Below, in pieces: positions 16,558 through 24,803 of a stretch of DNA of 64,000 nt. Source of the DNA: Algoriphagus pacificus. GTDB lineage: Bacteria; Bacteroidota; Bacteroidia; Cytophagales; Cyclobacteriaceae. The DNA is taken from the NCBI RefSeq assembly GCF_017254845.1, contig NZ_JAFKCU010000002.1:1043956-1107955 (forward strand). Direction: 5' to 3'. The first letter of the stretch is position 1. Every line of letters begins with the position of its first letter. Made by a program: the position numbers and the translations under genes. The notes under the pieces are model-generated. The model was not told the origin of the DNA and made no database searches. It saw only the letters and a list, made by a program, of their open reading frames with translations.

Positions 16558-19500
16558 ATGACTGTTTCCGAATACCTTCAAAGTATCAATACCCGATTTA
16601 AACTTGGTCACGCTACCGAACATACTTTTAGAGGCGATCTTCAGCAACTCATAGAGTCCATCGTTCCGAATATTTCTGCAACCAACGAACCCAAACGGCA
16701 GGCATGTGGAGCACCGGATTACATTCTGACCAACAAAAAGGAAATCCCTGTCGGCTTTATCGAAGCCAAAGATATTGGTGACTCAGATCTGACAGGATCA
16801 AAAAAGAACGGAAACAAAGAACAGTTTGACCGATACAAGGAATCGCTGGACAACCTGATCTTTACCGATTACCTTGACTTTTACTATTACAAAAGCGGAG
16901 AACTCGTTACTTCCATTCGGATCGGGGTTGTAGATCAAGGCAAGATTCTTCCACTCCCTCATAACTTCCCAGCTTTCGAACTCCTAATCAAGGACTTCAC
17001 CACCCACATCGGGCAAAGCATCAAAAGTCCCAAGAAACTCGCGGAGATGATGGCGGGCAAAGCGCGAATGTTGGCCAATGTCATCGAAAACTCCCTCAAT
17101 TCCGATGAGGAAAACCAGGAAAACTCTACGCTGAAGGAACAGATGAATGCCTTTAAGGATATCCTGATCCATGATATTACCCCAAAGGAATTTTCGGATG
17201 TCTATGCCCAGACGATTGCTTATGGCATGTTTGCGGCGAGATTGTATGATGAAAGTCTAGATACTTTTTCCAGACAGGAAGCAGCTGAATTAATTCCCAA
17301 ATCCAATCCTTTCCTACGAAAGCTCTTTCAATACATCGCTGGCTATGATCTGGACGATCGAATCGTGTGGATCGTGGATACACTAGCGGATATCTTCCGG
17401 GCTACCGATGTGAGTGCGATCTTGAAAAACTTCGGCAAGGCCACCAAGATGGAGGACCCGATTATCCACTTTTACGAGGACTTCCTGAGCAGCTATGATC
17501 CCAAGCTGCGCAAAGCCCGTGGCGTCTGGTACACGCCGCATCCCGTGGTAAACTTTATTATCCGTGCTGTGGATGATATTCTGATCGATGAATTCGACCT
17601 CCCGATGGGGCTGGCGGATACTTCCAAAACCACCATCAAAGTACCCATTGCCACCCATGACAAACGCTTCTCAGGAGGAATGCGGGAAATCGATCAGGAA
17701 GTACATCGTGTGCAGTTCCTTGATCCTGCCACGGGCACAGGGACTTTTGTGGCGGAAGCAATCAACCAGATCTATTCTAAATTAAAAGGACAGCAAGGAA
17801 TCTGGAACTCTTATGTGGAAAATCACCTGCTGCCCCGCATCAATGGCTTCGAATTGCTGATGGCCTCATATGCTATGGCGCATCTAAAGCTGGATCTACT
17901 GCTAAAGCAAACAGGCTATACGGGTACCAAAGCTCAAAGATTCCGTATCTACCTGACCAATAGCCTAGAGGAATATCATAAAGACACGGGAACCCTCTTC
18001 GCCAACTGGCTTTCTGCTGAGGCCAATGAAGCAAATCAAATTAAGCGGGATGCTCCTGTAATGATCGTGGCAGGAAATCCACCTTATTCTGTGAGTAGCA
18101 CGAATAAAGGAGAGTGGATTCAAAATCTGATTGCGGATTATAAAAAGAACCTGAATGAAAGAAAGATAAACCTAGATGATGATTACATCAAGTTTATTCG
18201 ATACGGACAGCATTTTATTGATAAAAATGGTTCAGGAATTTTAGCATTTATTACTAATAATAGTTTTATCGATGGTATTACTCATCGTGAAATGAGGCAT
18301 AGCTTGATAAAATCTTTTAATAAAATCTACATTTTAGATTTACATGGTAATGCTAGTAAAAAAGAAAAAGATCCAAATGGTGGTTCCGATGAAAATGTTT
18401 TTGACATTCAGCAAGGAGTTTCTATTAATATATTTATAAAAACAGGTTCAAATAAAACAGAGATTTTTCATCAAGATCTATATGGAAAAAGGCAAGTAAA
18501 ATACGAATTTTTATCTAATTCAAGTTTAGATTCTATTAAATGGTCAGATGTTATTATTGAGAAGCCAAATTTCTTTTTTACTTCTAAAGATATTAATTCT
18601 AATAAAGAATTCTTAAAATATTTATCTCTTAATGTCTTATTTAAACTTGGGAATTCTGGTATTCAAACAAAGTGTGATAATATATCTATTGATGAAGATG
18701 TGAATATATTAAGAGAAAGGGTTGAAATTTTTAGAAATGAGGATATTGAAAGATTAAAATTAATATTCACTAAAGGAGAAAGTAGTGGATGGAATTATAA
18801 AAGTGCAAAGAATGATATTTTATCAAATAATGAAATAGAAATAGTAAGATATAACTATAGACCATTAGATTTTAGAAATATTGTTTATACAGGAACATCA
18901 TCTGGATTTTTAGGAAGATCAAGGAGCATTGTTATGAAACATTTCATAAATAAAGAGAATCTAGGTTTATGCTTAATGAGACAATTTTTTCAGGATGCTC
19001 CATATAGTCATATTTATATAACAAATTCATTAATTGATGAAAGAACAATGTATAGCAATAGAGGAGGGACATACTTATTTCCACTTTATCTCTACCCAGA
19101 TTCCGATTCTCAGCTATCTATAGATTCTCAGCCTACCCGAACGCCGAATTTGGATATGAAAATTCTGGCAGAGATTGCAAATGGTTTAGGTTTGAGTTTT
19201 GAATCAGAGAAGACCGATGCTAAAGGGAGTTTTGCACCGATAGATCTACTGGATTATATCTATGCAGTGTTGCATTCTCCGAGCTATAGAGAGACGTACA
19301 AAGAGTTTTTGAAGATTGACTTCCCGAGAGTGCCTTATCCTACCGATGCGGATGAGTTCTGGAGATTGGTTGCCCTAGGCGGGGAACTTCGATCCCTGCA
19401 CTTGATGGAAAGCCCAAGCCTCAGCGAATACATTACTGAATATCCAGTTGGAGGAGAAAATGAGGTGGATAGGCCAAAGTTTGAACCGTCATCGCGAGCA

Positions 19501-19770
19501 GAGCGAAGCGATCCCGATAATGAGACTGCTTCGGCAAAAAGCCTCGCAGTGACGGGCCGAGTCTATATCAACTCAGATCAATACTTTGACAAAGTACCCG
19601 AACTCGCATGGAACTTCTATATCGGCGGCTACCAACCCGCCCAAAAATGGCTCAAAGACCGCAAAGGCCGAACACTGGATTTCCAAGACATTCTGCATTA
19701 CCAAAAAATCATCAAGGCACTTGTGGAGACTGATAGGGTGATGAAGGAGATAGATGGGGGTGGTAAATAA
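16558..19770 (+). CDS. Single-chain restriction-modification enzyme (type IIG / type ISP-like)
   Basis: This 1070-residue protein combines nuclease, methyltransferase and specificity functions. The N-terminus has a PD-(D/E)xK-like site: D54 in APDYILTNK and E69-A-K71 in GFIEAKDIG. A helical linker leads to the N6-adenine methyltransferase, with motif I FLDPATGTGTF at 387-397 and motif IV NPPY at 507-510. The remaining 500 residues resemble the type ISP C-terminal specificity region. No helicase motifs are visible, so it is unlike full-length LlaGI-type ISP enzymes. It should methylate one adenine in its site and cut unmodified DNA. Nucleotides from about 18090 to 19085 are far more AT-rich than the flanks, and a palindromic repeat is read in frame at 19487-19557. 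Confidence 0.9.
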   Translation: MTVSEYLQSINTRFKLGHATEHTFRGDLQQLIESIVPNISATNEPKRQACGAPDYILTNKKEIPVGFIEAKDIGDSDLTGSKKNGNKEQFDRYKESLDNLIFTDYLDFYYYKSGELVTSIRIGVVDQGKILPLPHNFPAFELLIKDFTTHIGQSIKSPKKLAEMMAGKARMLANVIENSLNSDEENQENSTLKEQMNAFKDILIHDITPKEFSDVYAQTIAYGMFAARLYDESLDTFSRQEAAELIPKSNPFLRKLFQYIAGYDLDDRIVWIVDTLADIFRATDVSAILKNFGKATKMEDPIIHFYEDFLSSYDPKLRKARGVWYTPHPVVNFIIRAVDDILIDEFDLPMGLADTSKTTIKVPIATHDKRFSGGMREIDQEVHRVQFLDPATGTGTFVAEAINQIYSKLKGQQGIWNSYVENHLLPRINGFELLMASYAMAHLKLDLLLKQTGYTGTKAQRFRIYLTNSLEEYHKDTGTLFANWLSAEANEANQIKRDAPVMIVAGNPPYSVSSTNKGEWIQNLIADYKKNLNERKINLDDDYIKFIRYGQHFIDKNGSGILAFITNNSFIDGITHREMRHSLIKSFNKIYILDLHGNASKKEKDPNGGSDENVFDIQQGVSINIFIKTGSNKTEIFHQDLYGKRQVKYEFLSNSSLDSIKWSDVIIEKPNFFFTSKDINSNKEFLKYLSLNVLFKLGNSGIQTKCDNISIDEDVNILRERVEIFRNEDIERLKLIFTKGESSGWNYKSAKNDILSNNEIEIVRYNYRPLDFRNIVYTGTSSGFLGRSRSIVMKHFINKENLGLCLMRQFFQDAPYSHIYITNSLIDERTMYSNRGGTYLFPLYLYPDSDSQLSIDSQPTRTPNLDMKILAEIANGLGLSFESEKTDAKGSFAPIDLLDYIYAVLHSPSYRETYKEFLKIDFPRVPYPTDADEFWRLVALGGELRSLHLMESPSLSEYITEYPVGGENEVDRPKFEPSSRAERSDPDNETASAKSLAVTGRVYINSDQYFDKVPELAWNFYIGGYQPAQKWLKDRKGRTLDFQDILHYQKIIKALVETDRVMKEIDGGGK
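19487..19557. repeat. Palindromic dispersed repeat inside the restriction gene
   Basis: The 71-bp segment has imperfect terminal inverted repeats, CCGTCATCGCGAG and CTCGCAGTGACGG, and inner arms GAAGCGATC and GACTGCTTC. Its wording matches the intergenic 'GTCATTGCGAG...GAAGCAATC' class, also present at 20793-20834 and 21643-21684. Here it is translated as SSRAERSDP...SLAVTGR without breaking the frame. Confidence 0.85.
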
Positions 19771-19797
19771 AAGGTGGTGTCGGTAAATAATTGTAAA

Positions 19798-20526
19798 ATG
19801 GAAGAAAACAAAAAACCATTTCGATTTAGTAAAGAAGATGCCCAGCGTCTTTGGGAGTTAGCCGATCCGGAGAGATTAATTTCTGGATCATTCTCAAATA
19901 TTGATACATTTTCGTTTTTAGAAATTGTTGATAATAGTATAAAAAGAATTAATAATTCAGAAAATCCTAGGGTTATTATTTTAGAAACATGGCTAATTCT
20001 TGACTATACTATAAGAGAGCTTTTAAGAAGAGGTTTAGATATTAAGAGATTTTGTGATGACTCATTTGATCCTTTACCAAATGGGTTTAGGGATTGTTCA
20101 AACTTATTAGAGAATTTTATTAATAAGCAAAATTCAAAAAAAAAGAATCCTTATTTAATATTTTCAGAGGTTCAAATTCCAATAGGATTACGAGATTTAA
20201 TTTATTCTAAACAAAAAGTGCTCAAGGAAATTCTGGAATTCCAGTTTGAGTTTTGTAATAAAAATAATATTTCTGCTCTAACTATAAAAAACAGAGAAGA
20301 TGTTAAATTTCAAAACGTTGATACATTTTGGCTTAATTCTGTAAAAATGTTAGATAGTAATTGGTTCAAAGATGCTAATAAGATAAATAAAGTTCGGAAT
20401 CAAGCTGCCCATTCAATTAATGAAGAAAAAATATATATCATATTAGGCATAAAAGGAGAAAAGAAGTTAGAAGCGTTAAAGAGATATTGTAATCACTCAT
20501 TAAAACAATTGATAGGATTAAAATAA
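19798..20526 (+). CDS. HEPN-like protein of unknown function beside restriction enzyme
   Basis: With the ATG at 19798 the product has 242 residues (a GTG at 19774 would add eight). It is mostly helical, without signal or membrane segments. A segment ENPRVIILETWLILDYTIREL near residue 60 resembles helices of DUF4145/HEPN-type proteins. The C-terminal part has KVRNQAAHS with R200 and H205, fitting the R-x4-H motif of HEPN RNases. It starts 27 bp after the restriction gene stop and shares the low GC of that gene's core, so the two probably arrived together. A role as an accessory or abortive-infection RNase is inference; HEPN folds also occur in non-catalytic proteins. Confidence 0.6.
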   Translation: MEENKKPFRFSKEDAQRLWELADPERLISGSFSNIDTFSFLEIVDNSIKRINNSENPRVIILETWLILDYTIRELLRRGLDIKRFCDDSFDPLPNGFRDCSNLLENFINKQNSKKKNPYLIFSEVQIPIGLRDLIYSKQKVLKEILEFQFEFCNKNNISALTIKNREDVKFQNVDTFWLNSVKMLDSNWFKDANKINKVRNQAAHSINEEKIYIILGIKGEKKLEALKRYCNHSLKQLIGLK

Positions 20527-20966
20527 ATTCAACCTTAACTGGGAGTAGAAACTTTACCTAAGCGTAGACCTCTATAGCAATCGGGCGCATCTACGCTTTT
20601 TTGTTTTAAATCTTAGATTGATTTTTTACTGATCGTGCCTTTGGCACTCTCAAGAAAAGCTGATTCTTTGACCCAGCATTACGCTTCGCTGATGCTGGGT
20701 TGGCACTGATCGCACCTTTGGTGCTTGTTTCCATCTGCGTCTTTGCGACCTTAGCGAGAGTCTTTGTGGTTAAAAGAATATAGAGGTTCTTTTGACGGGA
20801 TTGCTTCGCCTCGTTCCTCGTCTCGCAATGACGGTTAAAAACAAAAACCTTCGAAGTTGAAAAAAAACCTCAAAGGTTAGGCTTGTTGCGCCTTTGCGCC
20901 GTTGCGTGAGAATCTTTGCGCCTTCGCGGGAGTCTTTGTGAACTTTGCGGTTAAATAATCAACCTT
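20527..20966. repeat. Gene-free stretch of dispersed repeats and hairpins
   Basis: Contents in order: a terminator hairpin (20560-20602); a 9-bp stem ACCCAGCAT/ATGCTGGGT (20671-20679, 20692-20700) flanked by direct repeats ACTGATCG..CCTTTGG..C (about 20628 and 20706); two copies of a CTTTGCG-rich word (20734-20774, 20884-20955); and one copy (20778-20846) of a 69-bp element repeated at 21628-21696. No gene is supported. Confidence 0.75.
20560..20602 (+). terminator. Probable terminator of the restriction island
   Basis: A 9-bp stem (20560-20568 with 20590-20598) with a 21-nt loop runs into six T. It lies 34 bp after the HEPN-like gene. Confidence 0.6.
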
Positions 20967-21422
20967 CTACTCAGAAGCATGGATTGCAAAGGTTTTTCCT
21001 TTGTCCTCGGATTTTACTTCGAATAGAAGCTCTTCTTTATTTTCCCCTTTGATCAGGTACACTTTTGTTTGAGGGTAGAAACCAACATATCGCTTTTCAA
21101 AAGGATAGAAGCTAAGCACATTATCTGCAATCCGTAATTTCTTGGGGAAAATGCTGTTGTTCTTAATGGAAAAAGGAATGGAACCTGGGTTGCGGGATTC
21201 AGCCGATGGAAGAGTATCTGTTTCTTGAAGTGTTTCTGCTGTATTTGCTTTCCGGTTGTTTCGTATTTCTTCCCATTCCTCAGGAGTTTTGGAATTATTG
21301 AATTCCTCATAGTAGGCTTTTCGTTCTTCCGCAGTCATGTTTTCAGGATAGCTTTTATCTGCACATCCGGCTAGGATAGACAAAGAAATAAGTAGAGATG
21401 CTTTAAAAAGAATGGTTTTCAT
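20967..21422 (-). CDS. Lipoprotein of unknown function bracketed by repeats
   Basis: The 151-residue protein has a lipoprotein signal ending in SILAGC (Cys19). The first half of the mature chain is charged and disordered-looking (MTAEERKAYYEEFNNSKTPEEWEEIRNN contains most of it). The second half (about residues 82-150) alternates hydrophobic residues as in a small beta sandwich, with IPFSIKNNS, LSFYPFEKRYVGFYP and TKVYLIKGE. No known family is recognised. The gene lies between two copies of a 69-bp repeat 850 bp apart, so homologous recombination could delete it. Confidence 0.72.
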   Translation of the reverse strand: MKTILFKASLLISLSILAGCADKSYPENMTAEERKAYYEEFNNSKTPEEWEEIRNNRKANTAETLQETDTLPSAESRNPGSIPFSIKNNSIFPKKLRIADNVLSFYPFEKRYVGFYPQTKVYLIKGENKEELLFEVKSEDKGKTFAIHASE

Positions 21423-21798
21423 TTAGTGTGTTGATTTGAGATGCTTGGTAGGATTTCAATTCCAATGCCAGTTAAATCTTTGTTTTTCAGACGATTTTGG
21501 CCATTTCCAAAATCATTAATTAAAAAATCCGATCAATTTTGTTCGCTTTCGAGCGATTTGAGGTTTGCCAATTGCTTGTTTCCTTCTGCTCCTTTGCGCC
21601 TTCGCGGGAGCCCTTGTGTTTAAAAACATATAGAGGTTCTTTTCACGGGATTGCTTCGCCTCGTTCCTCGTCTCGCAATGACGGTTAAAAACAAAAGATT
21701 GCCACGTCGTCGTTCCTCCTCCTTCCACCACGGCGGACAGGCGCAATGACGGTCAAAAAAACGTCCTACATCTTACATCTAACATCTGACATCCCACC
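21423..21798. repeat. Gene-free stretch with second repeat copy
   Basis: These 376 bp hold a CTTTGCG-rich word (21590-21625), the second copy of the 69-bp element (21628-21696, one mismatch), a decayed copy of the GCAATGACGG word near 21740, and short ACATCT/ACATCC repeats at 21766-21793. Nothing coding is supported. Confidence 0.75.
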
Positions 21799-23109
21799 TC
21801 ACAACATGTCCCTTACCTGCACCAGTACTTTTTCCATTTCACGGCGAACTTCAGAGGCTTTGTAAGGATAGTTGGAATTCATAAAGGCAAAGCAAAATGT
21901 TTTACCGCTTTTAGTCTTGATCAGTCCCACGAGGCTGTGATTGTTACTCATCGTACCTGTCTTGGCAAAGATGTAGGGAGTTTGCGCTTGATAGCTGTTT
22001 TTGATCGTTCCGGAAACTCCTCCAGTTGGTAGGATTTCATAGAGATCCTGATCCGGCATCATTCTGTAGATTTTCTCAAACAAGGCCACCATGGATCTGG
22101 GAGTCATTAGATTGTGACGGCTAAGTCCACTTCCATCCACCCATTGCGGTTGATCCGGCAAGTCAAAAAGATAGGTTTTCAGCATGTATTCGATCGCTCT
22201 TTCGGTATCCAAGCGTTGAAAAAGTCGATCCGAAACCATCAGCATCAATTGCTCAGCGAGGAAATTATCGCTTTCCAGCATCATTTCTTTTAGGATGGGA
22301 AATAGCGGTGATCCACGCCACTCCTGATGGATTTTTGGGAGGCTGTCTGGCTTATAGATCCAGCTTTTTCCTGTGGCTTCTGATGCCAGTTCGATAAATA
22401 ATTCAGGAGTTGAAATAAAGGGAATGAACTCCTCTGATCCCCGGAAATTATTGGGGTTGTAAAAGAACTTGTTCGAATGGAAATCCCTTTCGAGTTCCCG
22501 AATGCTTCGGTTGGTCGTAAAAACCGAGGCTTGGAATCGGGCTGGGGAGACAATAGGTCTGTTTCCTGATTTTCTAACCTGAACGAGATTTCCATAAATA
22601 GGAAGGGAGGTTCGCTCAGCGGAATAGTCGTAATAGTAATCATCCCATTGCCAACCATAGCCAAAGGCAGGAGCATCTTGATTGGCATCGGAGAAAATAA
22701 CGGTGGAATAAGGTGCTAAAAACGCTTTGATATCTGGCTGGAAGAAATCCTTGTACTTCCAGCTTGGATCACCTGAACCCCAAATCCGAATTGTGTCTCC
22801 GCTAGTGACATAGCGAAGAGTTTGTGTGGAATCATTCAGAATGATCAGGCTGGAGAAAAGTGTTAAGAGTTTTGTGGTGGAAGCCGGAATAAAGCGCTGC
22901 TCGCTGTTTCGCTCATAAACTACTAGTTGGCTGTCCAGATCATACAGTTCAAAACCGGAAAGGTGATTGGCAAAAAAGCTTCTATCGCCCACCAGCTGTT
23001 CGAGTTTTTCATATTGATCCCGATTGAGTTGGGCATAAGAAAAACTGCTCAGTAGGCCAAAGAAAATAACAAGCGAATAGGTAATTCTAGTCAACGACAA
23101 TTTGATCAT
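21799..23109 (-). CDS. dacB: D-alanyl-D-alanine carboxypeptidase/endopeptidase (PBP4 type, S13)
   Basis: All three penicillin-binding motifs are present: SxxK as S77-T-T-K80, SxN as S280-D-N282, and KTG as K383-T-G385. A signal peptide (TYSLVIFFGLLSSFSYAQ) directs it to the periplasm. The segment VDGSGLSRHNLMTPRSMV is typical of the S13 family. It should remove or cleave terminal D-Ala residues and cross-links of peptidoglycan. At 436 residues it is slightly shorter than E. coli DacB (477), which has a larger inserted domain. The start overlaps the end of the DUF423 gene by 23 bp, so the two are co-transcribed. Confidence 0.93.
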   Translation of the reverse strand: MIKLSLTRITYSLVIFFGLLSSFSYAQLNRDQYEKLEQLVGDRSFFANHLSGFELYDLDSQLVVYERNSEQRFIPASTTKLLTLFSSLIILNDSTQTLRYVTSGDTIRIWGSGDPSWKYKDFFQPDIKAFLAPYSTVIFSDANQDAPAFGYGWQWDDYYYDYSAERTSLPIYGNLVQVRKSGNRPIVSPARFQASVFTTNRSIRELERDFHSNKFFYNPNNFRGSEEFIPFISTPELFIELASEATGKSWIYKPDSLPKIHQEWRGSPLFPILKEMMLESDNFLAEQLMLMVSDRLFQRLDTERAIEYMLKTYLFDLPDQPQWVDGSGLSRHNLMTPRSMVALFEKIYRMMPDQDLYEILPTGGVSGTIKNSYQAQTPYIFAKTGTMSNNHSLVGLIKTKSGKTFCFAFMNSNYPYKASEVRREMEKVLVQVRDML

Positions 23110-23482
23110 TTCTTAAAGCTGCATAAAACAAACCCAACCAACCCAGGATAAAAAACACGCCACCTAGAGGAGTCACAGCTCCCCACCAAGTGACACCCGT
23201 CAAAGATAAAATATACAAGGAACCCGGGAATATTACGATTCCCCCGATCATGGACCAGGTGCTGAATTGAAGACTTTTCCAGTTGGGACGAACCAATTGA
23301 ATCAAACCGATCAGTGCCAAAGCCAGGGTATGGTAAAAATGGTATTTGACGGCTGTCTCAAAGGTTTCAGTTCTACCAGTTGCAGTCAGGGTTTCTTCTA
23401 AACCATGAGCGCCGAAGGCTCCTAGTCCTACTGCCAGTGCGCCGGAAAGTCCCGCGAGCATAATAATTTGTCTTCCGTTCAT
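23087..23482 (-). CDS. DUF423 family membrane protein
   Basis: The 131-residue protein has four predicted membrane helices. The family pattern is clear: AGLSGALAVGLGAFGAHGLEE near the N-terminus, FETAVKYHFYHTLALALIGL in the second helix region, and TWWGAVTPLGGVFFILGWLGL near the C-terminus. The family (YgdD-like) is widespread and its function is unknown. It lies upstream of, and overlaps, the PBP4-type gene. A co-function in the envelope is possible, but DUF423 genes have varied neighbours. The repeat-rich 603-bp gap upstream contains its promoter. Confidence 0.92.
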   Translation of the reverse strand: MNGRQIIMLAGLSGALAVGLGAFGAHGLEETLTATGRTETFETAVKYHFYHTLALALIGLIQLVRPNWKSLQFSTWSMIGGIVIFPGSLYILSLTGVTWWGAVTPLGGVFFILGWLGLFYAALRNDQIVVD

Positions 23483-24085
23483 GTGTTATTGTTTAGTTGC
23501 CAAAATTTTCGAAAGAGTTAAAATTCGAAGTTTAGCATTCATTATTCGGTGTTAGTTCAATTCACTGTTTTCGAATTTGTCCTCCTGCGAATTCTATTGG
23601 TTTCCAAAGGGAAATTCGGAGCAGGAGGGGAGAAAAGGTTTTGCATCACTATACCCAGGGGCCCGATAGCTATCGCGGCAAACCCTGGGCTATTGATATT
23701 TCATGCCTTCGGCATGCTTCCGTTTTTCATTTTTATCCAAGATCTGTTTCCCTATTCGATATTCAGCATTCATTATTCGGTGTTTTTTTCTCTGTTTTCG
23801 TCTCCGGCCTCCTGCGATTTCTATTGGTTTCCAAAGGGAAATTCTGGGCAGGAGGGGGCATTTTAAATCCATTTTTACCATGGGTTGCATTTGCTCACTT
23901 CGTTTCGCTCATTTACCCATGGCTATAACTATTTGACCCTCCCGAAAATATCGGGACAGGCTGTACAGGGTCTTTTCAGTTTTTACATTATGCCTGCTCT
24001 GGAAAACGAAGTCCAGTATTTCTATTTTCGTATTTCCTAAGTTTTCGACCACATCATAAATCTAACTTCTGAAATCTTACTTCCT
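23483..24085. repeat. Gene-free stretch with duplicated intergenic element
   Basis: A composite element occurs twice: AGCATTCATTATTCGGTGTT (23534-23553 and 23765-23784) followed by a 50-bp block with inverted ends CCTCCTGC/GCAGGAGG (23581-23630 and 23808-23857, three mismatches). Between and after them are palindromic units ending in GGCTAT: ACCCAGGG...CCCTGGG near 23653-23690 and CCATGGGT...ACCCATGG at 23878-23922. A hairpin CATGCC/GGCATG lies at 23702-23716, and a nested palindrome GACCCT(CCCGA..TCGGG)AGGGTC at 23935-23972. Apparent reading frames are produced by the repeats. Confidence 0.8.
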
Positions 24086-24754
24086 TTAGCCTCTGCTTCC
24101 AAAGATCGCGGATCCGATACGAACCATAGTACTTCCTTCCTCTTGAGCGATAAGGTAATCTCCGCTCATTCCCATGGAGAGTTCTTTCATCTCAACAAAT
24201 GCTGGAAGGGTTTCTTTTTTTAGATTTTCAAAAAGGCTTTTTAAACTTTTGAATTCCTTTCGGATTTGGTTTTCGTCTTCTGTGAAAGTAGCCATACCCA
24301 TCAATCCCTGAACGCTTACATGAGTCAGCGCAGTGAATTCAGGATCCTGAATCATTTCTTGGATTTCTTTGGCATCAAACCCAAACTTACTTTCTTCTTC
24401 TGCGATATGGATTTGAAGTAAAACAGGAATAATCCGATCGATTTTCTTCCCTTGCTTGTTGATTTCTTTCAGAAGCTTGAACGAATCCACTCCATGAATC
24501 AGATGGACAAATGGAGCGATGTATTTGACCTTGTTGCTTTGCAGATGGCCGATCATATGCCAACGGGTATCCTCAGGCATCTCGGGCTGCTTCGCCTGGA
24601 TCTCCTGTACTTTGTTTTCCCCAAAATCCCGTATGCCACAAGCATAGGCTTCTTTCAGATCTGCAAGAGGCTTGGTTTTGCTTACCGCAACCAAGAGACA
24701 GTCCGGATTAATAAAAGTTTTTTTTACTGCTTCTAGATTGGCTTTAATGTCCAT
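24086..24754 (-). CDS. YggS family pyridoxal phosphate homeostasis protein
   Basis: The 222-residue chain is a PLP-binding TIM barrel without further domains. The Schiff-base lysine is K26 in LVAVSKTKP. Further landmarks are DFGENKVQEIQAK, WHMIGHLQSNKVKYI, HIAEEESKFGF, ELSMGMSGDYLIA and VRIGSAIFG at the C-terminus, which binds the PLP phosphate. The protein carries PLP and buffers vitamin B6 and amino-acid pools rather than catalysing a known reaction. It is cytosolic. It is divergent from the GH3 gene with only 49 bp between the starts, so their promoters overlap. Confidence 0.95.
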   Translation of the reverse strand: MDIKANLEAVKKTFINPDCLLVAVSKTKPLADLKEAYACGIRDFGENKVQEIQAKQPEMPEDTRWHMIGHLQSNKVKYIAPFVHLIHGVDSFKLLKEINKQGKKIDRIIPVLLQIHIAEEESKFGFDAKEIQEMIQDPEFTALTHVSVQGLMGMATFTEDENQIRKEFKSLKSLFENLKKETLPAFVEMKELSMGMSGDYLIAQEEGSTMVRIGSAIFGSRG

Positions 24755-24803
24755 TTTCTATTTTTATGCTTTACTTTTTCACTAATTGGCCTAAAACAAA
24801 GAT

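Noticed and set aside
16558-20526. Prophage or integrative element
   Set aside because: Foreign composition is present but there is no integrase, transposase, tRNA target or phage structural gene.
20671-20700. tRNA or structured RNA
   Set aside because: The hairpin has a 9-bp stem only, with no cloverleaf or conserved tRNA bases; direct repeats beside it fit a dispersed repeat.
23549-23928. Small genes in the 23.5-24.1 kb gap
   Set aside because: The frames run through duplicated palindromic repeats and overlap each other; none has a plausible start or protein-like composition.
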